A DNA stretch of 64,000 bases, taken from NCBI GenBank assembly GCA_028753945.1, contig JAPNXP010000002.1:14639624-14703623 (forward strand). The letters run 5' to 3'. Source of the stretch: Hexactinellida sp. DTS-2022. Its lineage: Eukaryota > Porifera > Hexactinellida. Below are positions 37,566 to 48,433 of the stretch, piece after piece. Position 1 is the first letter of the stretch, and every line of letters begins with the position of its first letter. Position numbers and translations under genes: made by a program. Below the pieces are notes generated by a model. That model did no database searches, was not told the origin of the DNA, and saw only the letters and a program-made list of their open reading frames with translations.

Positions 37566-39440
37566 ATGACTGACAGTAATGAGTTCAGTGTAGAAGTGCA
37601 ACAGGAGGGAGGCTGCTGGAAGCCTGCTAGCGTTTGTAATTACTTAGAGAAGAAGAATGTAGTGTGTGTTTACTTGAGAGAAAGTCCAGCAAAGTATATT
37701 TCTTTGAGTTTAGAAAAGGTTAGGTGGCCGAGAGAACCCGAGCAAGCTAAGCGAATTGTTTTGAGAGAGAATGCTCAAGTTGAGTATTGCGAGAAACATA
37801 ATAACTTTATTAAGAATGGCATATATCGGTGGATAACTGGTGAGGTAATAGGAGTAAACAAGGAAAATTGTCTTTTACAAATTTCCGAAGAACAAATGAT
37901 TTTTCCAAACAGTCAATTATTTGCTCATGATCCAAAAAATAATTTCAGAGATGCGGATTTGAAGATATACGCTAGCTGCATTGAACTGAAAAGCATGCCT
38001 TTAAATCTTGAAATTCTTAAGTCTATCTGCAAAGAGGTTCACGCTCTGACTGTCATAGAAAATGAAGATAAGCTCTGTGTCCTCTCTATTGACTCGTACA
38101 CCCCCGATCTGTGCTCCGCTTATCAGAAGAAACAACGCGAATTGTCAAAGAAAAATAACTCTTTACTTGAAGATCAACCAAACTCAGGAACTAAGCTCTA
38201 CACTGATATCTTGGAAATAGAGAAAAGGTTATTAGGGCTTGCATTAGGGTCTAACAAATGTAACATTGACAAAGCACGGTCTACTGAGGGTATTAAGTCA
38301 ATCACATATAAAGACAACTCATTCACAATTGTAGGCATAAGTAGGGAGGCTGTTGATACAGCTGCTCAGCTACTAGATTTCATAAGTGTACTAGAAGAGA
38401 TCCCACTTTGCAACAGACAAAAAGCATTGACTGTCAAACGAGATTCCGATAAATGGAGAGTGCAGCAAGTGGACCTATTCGAAACAGACTCTTCCAAGAA
38501 AATTAAAGTTAACCTAGTTGGCCGCAGAGCGCATGTAGACAAGGCTATTGACTTTATTCAAGCTACAAATATGTTGGACAGATTGGGTGAAAAGAATGAT
38601 CACAAGAACACTCGTAGTTTTCAAACGCATAATTTCACACCTAATTATCACAACAACAAACCTCATCACTACAGGTTTAACAGTGATAGCTCTAATTCCT
38701 ATAAAATAAACAACATGTCTGCAGAACCTGAATCAGAACCCGAATTTGAATTTTCCCCGCTTGGTAGTCCACCAGAGACATTTTCCTCTCCACCTAAGAT
38801 CCTGGCTGTCAAACCAAATAACGCCGATAGCAACAACACAAAATCTGAACAACTGACAACAGAGCCTGCCGCCCCACAGCCTGACACACTTAGCTCAGTG
38901 CCTTATAGAGCTAAGCTTAAAACGCCTGATAATCTGAGATCTGATTCTCCTGAAATTCCTAACAACAGGAACAAGCCATCAAAAGAAATTCCATTTTTGC
39001 ATAAACAGAATTCCGAGCCTACTGGCTACAGACACAGTTGCTCTACGCCCCCAGTAGAGCCAGTACAAGGTACCAAGCACGACCCGTCTAATAGAAAGAG
39101 CCAGGGCCGCCCTAAGTCCAGTGGTAGAACAAACCAACATTATCCGAGGTTTGTAAGATCTGGAGAGATTATTCGGTCAACACGTGGTGGTGGAGACGAG
39201 TATCATAATAGGGAACCTGGACGGTACCAACGGGGTAGAGGGGGGCAAGCGACCAGGGGAAATCAATCAAGAAAATATTCCCAACCGTTTAAAAAATATC
39301 CTTCCGAAACGACCAGTCCGTTAAACGCTCCGATAGAGCAAAGATTTCCCGCTCCGCAGGAAGATTTTAACATTTCGCATGAACTTGTCTTCACTAATAC
39401 TGACACCCCAACAGACAAAGAGGACGAAACTCCGAATTAG
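37566..39440 (+). CDS. FMR1: FMR1/FXR-family RNA-binding protein, divergent
   Basis: This is a 624-aa single-exon protein. Residues ~5-125 are two Agenet/Tudor modules ('FSVEVQQEGGCWKPASV', then 'ENAQVEYCEKHNN', 'YRWITGEVIGVNKENCLLQI'). A KH0-like segment follows at ~135-185. Residues ~205-275 are a KH domain matching FMRP KH1 ('RLLGLALGSNKCNIDKAR', 'SFTIVGISREAVDTAAQLLDF'). Residues ~285-335 are a remnant of KH2. The C-terminal half is disordered and ends in an Arg/Gly-rich patch ('RGRGGQATRGNQSRKY', ~530-565). The family binds mRNA and ribosomes and represses translation, and it can associate with small-RNA effector complexes. The KH1 loop reads GSNK rather than a GxxG, and KH2 has lost its GxxG loop, so RNA binding may rest on the RGG region. 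An acceptor-like 'TTTCTATTAG' lies just before the ATG. Confidence 0.82.
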   Translation: MTDSNEFSVEVQQEGGCWKPASVCNYLEKKNVVCVYLRESPAKYISLSLEKVRWPREPEQAKRIVLRENAQVEYCEKHNNFIKNGIYRWITGEVIGVNKENCLLQISEEQMIFPNSQLFAHDPKNNFRDADLKIYASCIELKSMPLNLEILKSICKEVHALTVIENEDKLCVLSIDSYTPDLCSAYQKKQRELSKKNNSLLEDQPNSGTKLYTDILEIEKRLLGLALGSNKCNIDKARSTEGIKSITYKDNSFTIVGISREAVDTAAQLLDFISVLEEIPLCNRQKALTVKRDSDKWRVQQVDLFETDSSKKIKVNLVGRRAHVDKAIDFIQATNMLDRLGEKNDHKNTRSFQTHNFTPNYHNNKPHHYRFNSDSSNSYKINNMSAEPESEPEFEFSPLGSPPETFSSPPKILAVKPNNADSNNTKSEQLTTEPAAPQPDTLSSVPYRAKLKTPDNLRSDSPEIPNNRNKPSKEIPFLHKQNSEPTGYRHSCSTPPVEPVQGTKHDPSNRKSQGRPKSSGRTNQHYPRFVRSGEIIRSTRGGGDEYHNREPGRYQRGRGGQATRGNQSRKYSQPFKKYPSETTSPLNAPIEQRFPAPQEDFNISHELVFTNTDTPTDKEDETPN

Positions 39441-40760
39441 TGAAAATATGTACATCTTTTTACATCATTCTTAGCCTTTTCTCATTTTTATATTTTTGCT
39501 TTAAATTGGAATTATTTCGCTTTGGACTGTTATTTTTTAACTTTTGTTTGTACTTTTTGGTATTTTATTGTGTGTATAAAATATTCCTTTCATTCTAATT
39601 GCTAAGTTGCTGTTTTATTTAATTAGTGTTTGTCCTGTGAGCATCTGACAGCTAATCAAATACTCTGTATTGAGCAAGATTAGCCCTATATGTTTTCTTA
39701 TTAAGTTAAAAAAAAATGCGAGTCACAGCAAACAATGATCCGTCTCGAGCTGATCATCTTTTTTGATTGAAAGAATATATGAATTTTTAAATGATTTCAT
39801 AGAACTCAAATGAACTTTTTTTAATAAGTTTACAGTTCACCGTTTAAATGTTATAATTTGTGGCGTGGGCAGTTGAAATAATTGTTATGGATAACTGATG
39901 TTATTCAATTAATCAAGTTTATATATTATCTAATGATTATATACCCATAATTTATTAATTTATTTAATTGAGCTATTGCTCTCATTATTGTCAATGTAAC
40001 ATCTGATCTCTTCACTAATTTAGACCCGAAAGCAGTAATTGACTTTAATTTATACCTCAGCACTATTTCATGGAAATCACTTACGACAGATATGCTTGTT
40101 TAATATTGTGCTGTATCGTACTGTTTAATGAGATAATTATATTTACTTGGAACCAGGAAACTAATTTAATTAAGGATTAATAGAGATAATTCCTGTGAAT
40201 TTGAGTTAGTCCAATGGTACCCTATATAAGACAAAGTTATTACTTTGCATTATAGGACTATCTTTTTTAATGAATCTTTCAAATTTTCCTGTTCTATTCG
40301 ATTAATTACATTTATCATGAAAAACTCTCCATTATGTATTAATTAACCATGATTTTCTTATATGTCTCTACACCTGAAGTGATTTTCCTATGAAATTATC
40401 TTCGTTACTACTGTTAATTATTACAGTATTAAATGCAGGAACAGCGAAGTCTCCCCCAAACTGGTGTCTATTATATAGGAATTTGAAATTACGTAATTAC
40501 TGTACTTCCCCCAAATTTTTTATTTTCTGAATTAGTTACCCTACAAAGATTAGAAAAAATTTATGCAATCATATTATTTATTTATATTCATATTTATCTA
40601 GGAGAACCACGTATTAATAGATGCTAAAACGATGTAAACATAAATGCGTTTATTTCACAGATAATTTTAGCTTATTGCTGAAGCCTAGCCATGTGTAGAA
40701 TGCATTTAACACAACTTTAAATAACTTTCGCATGATAGTCATTCAGCCAATCCTATTACT
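39441..40760. other. 1.3-kb AT-rich intergenic region
   Basis: No gene or clear repeat is visible. Several ATAAA-type signals follow the FMR1-like stop within 150 bp. The rest is low-complexity AT-rich DNA. Confidence 0.5.
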
Positions 40761-41012
40761 TCATTCTGGTTTTTCGATCCTCTCTTTTTCAGCGCGCAAT
40801 GACTTCACTTCCGCCTTAAGTTGGGCAAATTCCCTTTGAAGCTTCTTTTTTTCATGCTCGAGTATTTCTTGTAAGTCCTTCATGTCTTCTTCGCTGTCGT
40901 ACTCATCTGAGTCCACGTCAGATCGAAGGTGCTGTCTGCGCTGCGCAATTCGGTTATAACGGCCGCAGTCGCTTTGAGGCCTAGTATGTCTCGTTGTTCT
41001 CCTTGTCGACAT
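40761..41012 (-). CDS. Small charged coiled-coil protein, unrecognised
   Basis: This 83-aa frame begins with an Arg/Thr/Ser-rich head ('STRRTTRHTRPQSD'), then an acidic stretch ('DSDEYDSEEDMKDL'), then a heptad-like Leu/Lys/Glu helix ('EILEHEKKKLQREFAQLK'). The base composition is clearly richer in GC than the surrounding intergenic DNA and the frame ends cleanly, which favours a real small gene. No family is recognised. It could also be the last exon of a longer gene, since no upstream exon can be ruled out. Confidence 0.45.
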   Translation of the reverse strand: MSTRRTTRHTRPQSDCGRYNRIAQRRQHLRSDVDSDEYDSEEDMKDLQEILEHEKKKLQREFAQLKAEVKSLRAEKERIEKPE

Positions 41013-42649
41013 TTAATTTTATGCTGCTTCGTTTTGTAGATTACTATTTCTAATTTCTAATGTACCAAAATCAGAGACCGCTTTCTTTTATATACTCCAG
41101 CTTCATGTTATTTTTGCTATCTAAGCACTTGTTTATGTTTAACTTTTAGGGTTTTTATTCTTTCTTGCATGGTGTTTGGTTACAGCAGTCTGAAGACTAG
41201 TCTGCTATAGCCTAATCCCAGCCGTGTAGCCACGTGTTGTTAATGAAATTATTAACTCACGATTGAGTTTACCATAGTAGGCGGCAGTAATGTACTATAG
41301 TTGTACTAATTGTCTAATTAGATTGATAATCGATTATTACTAGTAATTAATTCTAAGTTGTGTCCTAGCCTAAAGACAAAAGAAGAGATATATTTTGTTT
41401 TGGCCTCAAAATTTATACTGCTTCACTTTGTAATTGAGCAATTAATTATAACTATAATATCATTGTTTAACACACAATTGGTGATAGCCTATTAGTGCCC
41501 GTACAAAATTGTCACATTACCAATTTACGTAATTATTAATCAGCAAAAAATGTCCTATAAACTTAACTTTAATGCTATTAAGTAATGATTATCTCTAAAT
41601 AACAAATAAAATAAACAAGGTGAACATAAATATTTTCGAAATAAGAACGAACGAATCTATTTAAACTAGATTTACGTATAATAGCATATTACGTTAAATT
41701 ACTTGTTTTTATCGAATGTATATTAATGTGTTAATGTGGATATTACTGTACAATAATTGTTTATTATGAAAGCCAACTTATTTTTACAGTCTAATTATAT
41801 TTTTGCCTCGTCATAAAATATAATATTTCACCCCTAAATTGCTTAATTTTCATTTGTTCTATGTTTAATACCTATCAATACGTATTATACATAATACGCG
41901 AGGAGAATTCACGTTTTATAAACTTTGAGGGCAAGTAATTTAAAAATGTGATTTGTAAATAATTTTCCAAATTATCATAGATTATTATATTCTGTCCGAA
42001 TCGTATCATTATTTTCACCCTGGACATTAGTGAATATTTGTTTTGCTGTTTAAATGAATAATTTAAAGCTGGTTATATTTGTGTTTATTAATAGTATTTA
42101 TTTCCGAAAATAACGAATAATTTGAATATTTGGTGTCCATAAACAATGCGAATTCACTTTATAAAAGGTTTTAACTAATTCCTAGTAATCATATTTGAAT
42201 ATTTAATAAAGTAGCCACAGAAAAGCATTCTAGGAAAATGTAGCTTCATTAGCTTCCTCTAATGTAGCCTTCTTTTTGTATTAATTTCTGGCGTCAGTGT
42301 TGATGAATTGTGAGCTAAATTCTAATAAACATAGTTCAATCCAGAATATGTTGCCTAATCCACTGTGATTCTTTCGAAGCCTTTCCTTGCCTGATCATTT
42401 GATCTAATTACTGGAGCTGTCTTCACTTGGGAATTAGTTAGAATTTGGATATTGTAGGTAGTCAATAACAGGAGATAATTTAATCTCCTGTTGTTTTTAA
42501 CTTAGTTTACAACTTTGTTATTTCTTTGTAGGGATTATATGGAAATAACTAAAAACTCGAGTTAATCTAATCTTTAAAATTGAACTTGGCTTCAAACTAA
42601 TTAATTTAATGATGTACAAGTAATACTCGTGTAAATAGCTGATGATATA

Positions 42650-43182
42650 CACTGACCGGCCAAAAGTATTTGAATAAGATTATATTCCAGACACAATATG
42701 CTTCTAATAGTTTGTTGACGGCTGTTTAAACTACTCTAAAATGACTTTAAATGTATTGCTATAGCTCTAAACTTCATAACATTGTTATTTTAATTGAACT
42801 TTATACAATATCCATGAAGTGCATAAGTGTCCCTGCCACTTGTGGCACAAATGGGAATGTGGGTGTATCTCAGTGGAAAATGATCGTAATGATTAGAAAT
42901 GTGCACCTAGAGTAATTAGCTATGTAGTATTCAAATCTGAAATCAGAATTTGTATATTCTAATTGCCTCATAATGATCAGAAATTGTATATTTAATTAGC
43001 TAATTACGTATCTAGTTAATGATTTTAACACGTCCAAATATTTTGCCATTTTATTATACTTAACATATCATTTTATGACAACATCCATTTTGAATCATCT
43101 GCTATGTTATTATACTGCTGGAAGCTTGAATATATGAATTCATGATAGTATTGATGTTCAAATACTTTTGGCCGGTCATGTT
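42650..43182. mobile_element. Tc1/mariner-like MITE (family D)
   Basis: It starts CACTGACCGGCCAAAAGTAT after a TA; the right end, reversed, reads CATGACCGGCCAAAAGTATT. The element is about 530 bp with no transposase frame. 'GACCGGCCAAAAGT'-type termini are typical of Tc1-like elements. The internal sequence matches 21320-21811 in reverse orientation. Confidence 0.8.
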
Positions 43183-43639
43183 GTGAAATTATTTCTAATT
43201 ATGTCAACTAAGATAGAAATCCAAATACCTGTAATGGATAAAATATTATCATTACAAGTCCATTAACTTTAGAACTCTTGAATTCACTACGTATTTGTGT
43301 TGCAAGCTGCATGCAGCAGTTGCACAAATAGAGATATCTCCATAGTTTGTCCTCGGAACCCCAAACATATTACGTGTGCTGATGTAGGATTAGTGTGACC
43401 ATGTTAAATTCCTCTCCTATCTGGGTACATTATGGCTAGCTACCACTTAACTACACTTATATATCATAACTATTATCTAATAGACATGGTGGGCATATGA
43501 TTGCCATATATTTATTTAATTCACTTCACGAAACAATGAAATTAACTTAGAGTTATTTATTTTGAACTTTTTCCTCACATTATTCATTACCAGATGATCT
43601 ATACATATATCTCGGAATAATAATTTATAATACCGGTAC

Positions 43640-43811
43640 TACAGTGGTGTTCGCCTATAACAAGTCGCATTTTGCACAAAATTTGCTTGCTAATAGGCGA
43701 ACTTGCTATTAGAGGAACAGAATTAACATTAAATGCTCGCTTGGGGACAGAAAATGGCTTGTTAATATAGCAATATCTATTAGAGCAATTGCTATTAGGC
43801 GAACACTTTGA
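43640..43811. mobile_element. Family B MITE upstream of PPP1R42
   Basis: The left end TACAGTGGTGTTCGCCTATA pairs with the right 'ATTGCTATTAGGCGAACACT'. Inner repeats of the form 'GCTATTAGxxGAAC' recur. It is probably pogo-like (TA flank, CAGTGG start). Its diverged sibling lies in TTLL6 intron 4. Confidence 0.7.
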
Positions 43812-43847
43812 ATTTATTACAGCTGATTAGTTAGATACAGTTCTCAA

Positions 43848-44855
43848 ATGTTTCATTTGACCCCTGATTTCCTAATCCGCTGTGCTAACCAGTACAACCG
43901 GAAGCGAGGAGAGAGTAAAGAGGAGTACCTCCGTAGAATTACACATCTTTACTGCGCTGAAAAAGGCATAGCCTGTATTGAGAACTTATCTCAGTGCTCT
44001 AGCCTAACAGTGCTCTACTTGTACGACAATCTAATAAACAAAATAGAGAATCTTGAATTCGCAAAATACCTAACACATCTCTACCTACAGGGCAATAACA
44101 TTACTAAAATAGAAAATATATCTGCACTGAAATCCCTTAGGAAACTGTATCTGGGTCGTAATAGCATTACCGTGATAGAAGGGCTAGACCAGTTGCAGCA
44201 GTTAACTGAATTGCATATTGAGTATCAGAGATTGCCGTTGGGAGAGAAGATACTTTTCGATCCCAAGTCGATCGTCGCTATAATCACTTCGCTATCAGTC
44301 CTAAACATAGCAGGAAATGGGCTTGAATTTTTGGGGAATATAAAACTGTTGAGTCGCCTCGGCTCATTGAACGCATCTGACAACCACATCAGTAGCATAT
44401 TAGACGTCTGCAAGGTGATCTCGAGCTGGGGCAGACTGACCTGTCTCCAGCTACAAGGCAACCCTGTCACTAAGAAGCACCGATATAAAGAGTCCCTCAT
44501 AACCAGCTGTAGCTCGCTAAGCACGCTGGATGGAAACGAGGTGAGCGACATTTCACGTTTGTTTCTGGTTAACTGGAAGAAAGCAAAAGAGACCAGACGC
44601 AAACTTAATCTTATTCGTCAGACAAAGTCCTTTAACGAGAATCTAACTGCTGAAATAAAACTGCCTGCTATACCGGCTCTTATGGCATTGAAAACCACAG
44701 ACAAACAGTACGGATCTCTGTCTAAGCTGGACGAGGCTGGGCAAGGAAAGTTCCCAAACATATTTGTTCCCTACTCCCCACAGGCCGCTAAGAACATATC
44801 AAACTGGACGAAAGAACAGTTGACTAAGCACGATACTTCGTGCAGTTCGTTGTAA
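43848..44855 (+). CDS. PPP1R42: PPP1R42 (leucine-rich repeat protein, PP1 regulatory subunit 42)
   Basis: This is a 335-aa single exon; human forms are ~310-360 aa. SDS22-type leucine-rich repeats run from residue ~45 to ~230 ('LTVLYLYDNLINKIENL', 'LTHLYLQGNNITKIENI', 'LRKLYLGRNSITVIEGL'), followed by an LRR cap and a basic tail. The N-terminus ('HLTPDFLIRCANQYN', 'EYLRRITHLYC') is the family's conserved lead-in. The protein binds PP1 and localises to microtubule-organising centres and basal bodies in ciliated and germ cells. It fits with the other ciliary genes here (HYDIN, TTLL6). Confidence 0.87.
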   Translation: MFHLTPDFLIRCANQYNRKRGESKEEYLRRITHLYCAEKGIACIENLSQCSSLTVLYLYDNLINKIENLEFAKYLTHLYLQGNNITKIENISALKSLRKLYLGRNSITVIEGLDQLQQLTELHIEYQRLPLGEKILFDPKSIVAIITSLSVLNIAGNGLEFLGNIKLLSRLGSLNASDNHISSILDVCKVISSWGRLTCLQLQGNPVTKKHRYKESLITSCSSLSTLDGNEVSDISRLFLVNWKKAKETRRKLNLIRQTKSFNENLTAEIKLPAIPALMALKTTDKQYGSLSKLDEAGQGKFPNIFVPYSPQAAKNISNWTKEQLTKHDTSCSSL

Positions 44856-45445
44856 CACTGTTCTCCTTATAAGGTGTATTATTTGCTAATGTATTATTAC
44901 ATACGTCACTCTATACTAGTTTGATGCTAAGTTCATAAATAATCAAATTGCTACACAACAACTTTATTATGACCAGTTTGGAAATGGCTTTGGCTTAGCC
45001 AGGAAATCATATTAGAAAAGGTGTGGATGATAAGTAATTCCTATCAACAATTATTTTTTGGGAAACTGTGTAGATCATAGTTTACAGTATACCATTAGAA
45101 CAACATGTAACAATACATTGAGTATTACATAGTAGCAATATGTGGCCTCGAATTACTATTTTGATTCCTATTGACTATTGAGAATTAATTAATTAATGAT
45201 TTTATCTCCACTTATAGAAATAAGTAACCACTGACTATATTATTTCATCCCACCTAACTACATGGATTCTACTTGTGTATAATATATGTAGGCATTGCAT
45301 TGGCTATTCAGGTGTTTTATAGATTCCGAACTCCAATAATAGGAAATTACAATTTAGAATTTGAGCAATCATATTTGCTAGGACATCCTAAACTCGCTTT
45401 AGTGTGAATAGTCAACACAGATTCACAAAGCTAGAAATCCGTTGA
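44856..45445. other. Intergenic region PPP1R42-VPS35L
   Basis: This is 590 bp of AT-rich DNA between two genes on the same strand. No repeat or regulatory site is recognised. Confidence 0.45.
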
Positions 45446-48352
45446 ATGTCAGAAACGAGTCAGTGGCGACCCAAACCCAGGGACTACAGAGACGAACGCC
45501 AGCGCCTGCTGCCGCCCCTCCCCTGCTCCTCTCACCCTCTGGACGGGTACATCCCCGCCCCCTTACACACCTCTGTTCCTGTGGAGAAAGAGGACGCGGG
45601 AGGCCCTCTCTCCTCCAGGGGTCCGAAGTTCGCGGAATCTAGCAGCTCTGTCGTGTTTGACCCCCTGGGCGCGAGTCTGTCCGTGGACAACCCACTCCTG
45701 ACCTCGGCCAGCCTCAGCTCGGATCCGTTCATCTCTGCCCTGACGGAGTCCTCGCGAAAGGAGCAGAGGGGGGAGGTGTTCCAGGAGCTGCCAACGGAAA
45801 GAGAGTTCGAACCCTGGACCGCAAAGCGAACGAATATCCTCGGCAAGTACACCACAAGCGAGCGGCTCTCTATAACGACGAGCTTCCTGACTGAGGAGGA
45901 GAGGGAGCGACTGGAAGTTAAAGCTAAGGTGGCAGCTGGCGACAGGACCAAAAGCAGACTGGAACAGCTGGACGCCACCGAGGAGGGGTCCATGCGGGAG
46001 ATGCTGAATCTCTCGCAGAAGGAATATGTGAAGAAGATCGACGAGATGCACAAGGGGCTGATCCGAGCGTGGGACCAGGAGCAGCGCGTGAAGTGTCTGA
46101 AGATAGCTATTCAGTGCTCCAAGCTCTTGGGAGATGTCTCAGTGATTCTCTTCTATCCGTCCAAGTTCGTGCTTATAACCGATATACTGCAGTCGTTCGG
46201 AGACCTGGTGTTCCAGCGGATCTACAAAAAGTGTTTACAGGATTCTGGCATAAAGATAGAGATCTCTCCCGACCAGTTCGACTTCTCAATGGTGACAGAT
46301 TCCGCGAGGGAGACCTGTAGGAACTGGTTCTACAAGATAGCCTCTATCCGCGAGCTGATACCGCGCTACTACACAGAGGTGGCTATTCTTAAGTGCTACT
46401 CCTTCCTCACAAAGTCGGAGTACTCACAGGCCCTCTGTCGACTGGCAAACACCACCAAAGGCATCGGACACCCGCTAGTGTCCCTCTACGCCAGGTGCTA
46501 CATAACCAGACTCGGAATGGAGATAGCACCGGACATACGAGTGTACCTGCTGCCCCTGTTCACAGACTTTCTGCTCTCGGTCCCCCAGTTTAGCTCCCTG
46601 CCCGTAACGAGCACCCTCTCCAAACAGAACCTGGACCAGAACCAGTTCGCCGCTCTCTTCGTTCCGGGCGTGGAGTGGATCCTGCAGTGTCTGGCCTTCC
46701 GAACTAACGACAGTATATTCGACGAGATTCTACAGGCCATACAGAAGAACACGAATAACTCGCTGGTCCTGAATGCCACTATGTCCATGTTTCCGCCTTC
46801 GTACATCTCTGCCCGGGCTGCCCTATTCGTGGAGCTAATCAGAGACACCACAGAGCTGGGACTGCCCAGGTCCCAGCTGTTCCGCAGTCTGGGCGTGAGC
46901 GTTCTGCTCACAGACCCGCCCCCCGAGCAGAGGAAGGATCTGCTCAATTCCGTGTGGAAGCAGGTCACAAAGCTGGAGCACCCGCAGCTGTACATTGAGT
47001 GCGCAGAGATCTGGTCTGAGTACGCGGCTAAACATTTCGGTAAGAATGTCATAAATAAGATAGCCGGTGACGTCATAAAGCATATGAGCGAGAGTCGTGC
47101 GTTCGAGTCGCACTACACTCAGCTGTCCAGCATTATGACAAAGATACTGACGCATGTTCATGATTTTAATGTTCTCTTCTCTCTGGACAACTTTCTCCCT
47201 TTCCTGGACATGTTCCAGAAGGAACAGGTTAAGGTTGAGGTCTGTAGAGGGATTCTGGAGTCTTTTGTAAAACACCAGACAGTGACGACACACGATCCTG
47301 TCATTCTAAACTCGATGCTATTTGTGTCTAAGACGATACACGACTCTCTGAATGCGCTCTCTCCCGAAGACGAGAAGAGACAAGTGGCGTCGCTAATCAA
47401 ACAGTTCGTGTCTGTTGTAGACTTCGGAAAGGACTTTGAGCAGCAACTCGGCTTCTATGTTGAGGCCAGAGCTTCCTTCACCAATCTAGACCTCGTTCTT
47501 ATGCGGTTAGTGCACGCTGTCAACACGTTGGCAATGCGCACATTAGTGCGCATCAAAGGCAAACACACCAACAAGACAGTCGGGTTTGTGCACGCGTGTG
47601 TGGCCTACTGCTTCATAACGATCCCGTCGCTCTCTAGCGTGCCCTCTCGTCTTGAGCTGTACCTGCTGTCTGCTCAGGTCGCGTGTCAGAACGGGTGTCT
47701 CTCTCAAGGCGACGATCTCATGGAGGCGGCCCTGCAGCTGCTCTCAGACCTCCCGGAGAAAATGGAAGTCGAGCAGAAAACCGTATCTTCCGACGGGTAC
47801 CTGTCAAACTACGTTTCTAATTTCCTGTCTACTCTCCTTCTGGTGCCCGACAACCCAAGCAAATCTACGCTATATCTCCTGAGACAGCTGCTCAACGTAA
47901 TAGCCGAACTGAAGTGGTCCGTTAAGCTCCAGGGCCGCATGTCAGTATATCTCCAGGCGCTCAGCCTCCTTAACGCTTACGCACAGTCGCACTACCTGTA
48001 CTCCATCCCTCGGATCGAGAGCAACCAGACGCTCTACGGAGGGGACAAGAGATTCATCGGCGAGATAGCTAAGCTAGCAGATATAGTTATTAGCGAGGTT
48101 GATGAGTTTATAAGCAGTCAGGAAATTGACGAGATGGAGAAATGGAAGGCTAGTCTCATGCTATTTAACCAGTTGATAATCACAAGCGATCTCGTTACTA
48201 GCTCCTCAGCTCAGGAGCTAGCTTGTAAGCTGTGGACATACTGCAAGGCAAGAAGTTCCTACGACGAAAAACTATTCCAGAAAACTAATAATTATGTGAA
48301 AATTTGCAAAGAAAAAGGCTCAACTCCCCTCCCAACAGAGCTGTTTACGTGA
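45446..48352 (+). CDS. VPS35L: VPS35L (retriever complex scaffold subunit)
   Basis: This 968-aa single-exon protein is colinear with human VPS35L (~963 aa). The N-terminal linker is disordered ('VVFDPLGASLSVDNPLL'). It is followed by 'FEPWTAKRTNILGKYTTSE', then the helical-solenoid body with 'IQCSKLLGDVSVI', 'FYPSKFVLITDIL', 'WFYKIASIRELIPRYY', 'NFLPFLDMFQKEQVKVEVC', 'DFEQQLGFYVEARASF' and 'VHACVAYCFITIPSL', and near the end 'SLYGGD'-type sequence (TLYGGDKRF). Retriever (VPS35L-VPS26C-VPS29) works with the CCC and WASH complexes to recycle membrane cargo such as integrins from endosomes. Codon use is strongly G/C-ending, unlike the AT-rich genes around it. Having no intron over 2.9 kb is unusual for this gene. 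Confidence 0.95.
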   Translation: MSETSQWRPKPRDYRDERQRLLPPLPCSSHPLDGYIPAPLHTSVPVEKEDAGGPLSSRGPKFAESSSSVVFDPLGASLSVDNPLLTSASLSSDPFISALTESSRKEQRGEVFQELPTEREFEPWTAKRTNILGKYTTSERLSITTSFLTEEERERLEVKAKVAAGDRTKSRLEQLDATEEGSMREMLNLSQKEYVKKIDEMHKGLIRAWDQEQRVKCLKIAIQCSKLLGDVSVILFYPSKFVLITDILQSFGDLVFQRIYKKCLQDSGIKIEISPDQFDFSMVTDSARETCRNWFYKIASIRELIPRYYTEVAILKCYSFLTKSEYSQALCRLANTTKGIGHPLVSLYARCYITRLGMEIAPDIRVYLLPLFTDFLLSVPQFSSLPVTSTLSKQNLDQNQFAALFVPGVEWILQCLAFRTNDSIFDEILQAIQKNTNNSLVLNATMSMFPPSYISARAALFVELIRDTTELGLPRSQLFRSLGVSVLLTDPPPEQRKDLLNSVWKQVTKLEHPQLYIECAEIWSEYAAKHFGKNVINKIAGDVIKHMSESRAFESHYTQLSSIMTKILTHVHDFNVLFSLDNFLPFLDMFQKEQVKVEVCRGILESFVKHQTVTTHDPVILNSMLFVSKTIHDSLNALSPEDEKRQVASLIKQFVSVVDFGKDFEQQLGFYVEARASFTNLDLVLMRLVHAVNTLAMRTLVRIKGKHTNKTVGFVHACVAYCFITIPSLSSVPSRLELYLLSAQVACQNGCLSQGDDLMEAALQLLSDLPEKMEVEQKTVSSDGYLSNYVSNFLSTLLLVPDNPSKSTLYLLRQLLNVIAELKWSVKLQGRMSVYLQALSLLNAYAQSHYLYSIPRIESNQTLYGGDKRFIGEIAKLADIVISEVDEFISSQEIDEMEKWKASLMLFNQLIITSDLVTSSSAQELACKLWTYCKARSSYDEKLFQKTNNYVKICKEKGSTPLPTELFT

Positions 48353-48427
48353 CCAGTTCTCTCTGAGCTAGTATTGTATCGAACTTATATGTTGTGGTGT
48401 ATATAATAGAAATAGTTTTGTGGCAAA

Positions 48428-48433
48428 AATAAA
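48428..48433 (+). terminator. Probable VPS35L polyadenylation signal AATAAA
   Basis: This is a canonical hexamer 76 bases past the stop, followed by a T/G-rich stretch ('GGGTTTATTTGTTTTG'). Confidence 0.55.

Larger units (their letters stand above)
41013..43847. other. 2.8-kb intergenic region with two MITEs
   Basis: It is AT-rich and has no credible coding frame. Bases 42650-43182 are a Tc1-like MITE and 43640-43811 a family B element ending ~37 bp before the PPP1R42 start. The rest shows nothing recognisable. Confidence 0.55.
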
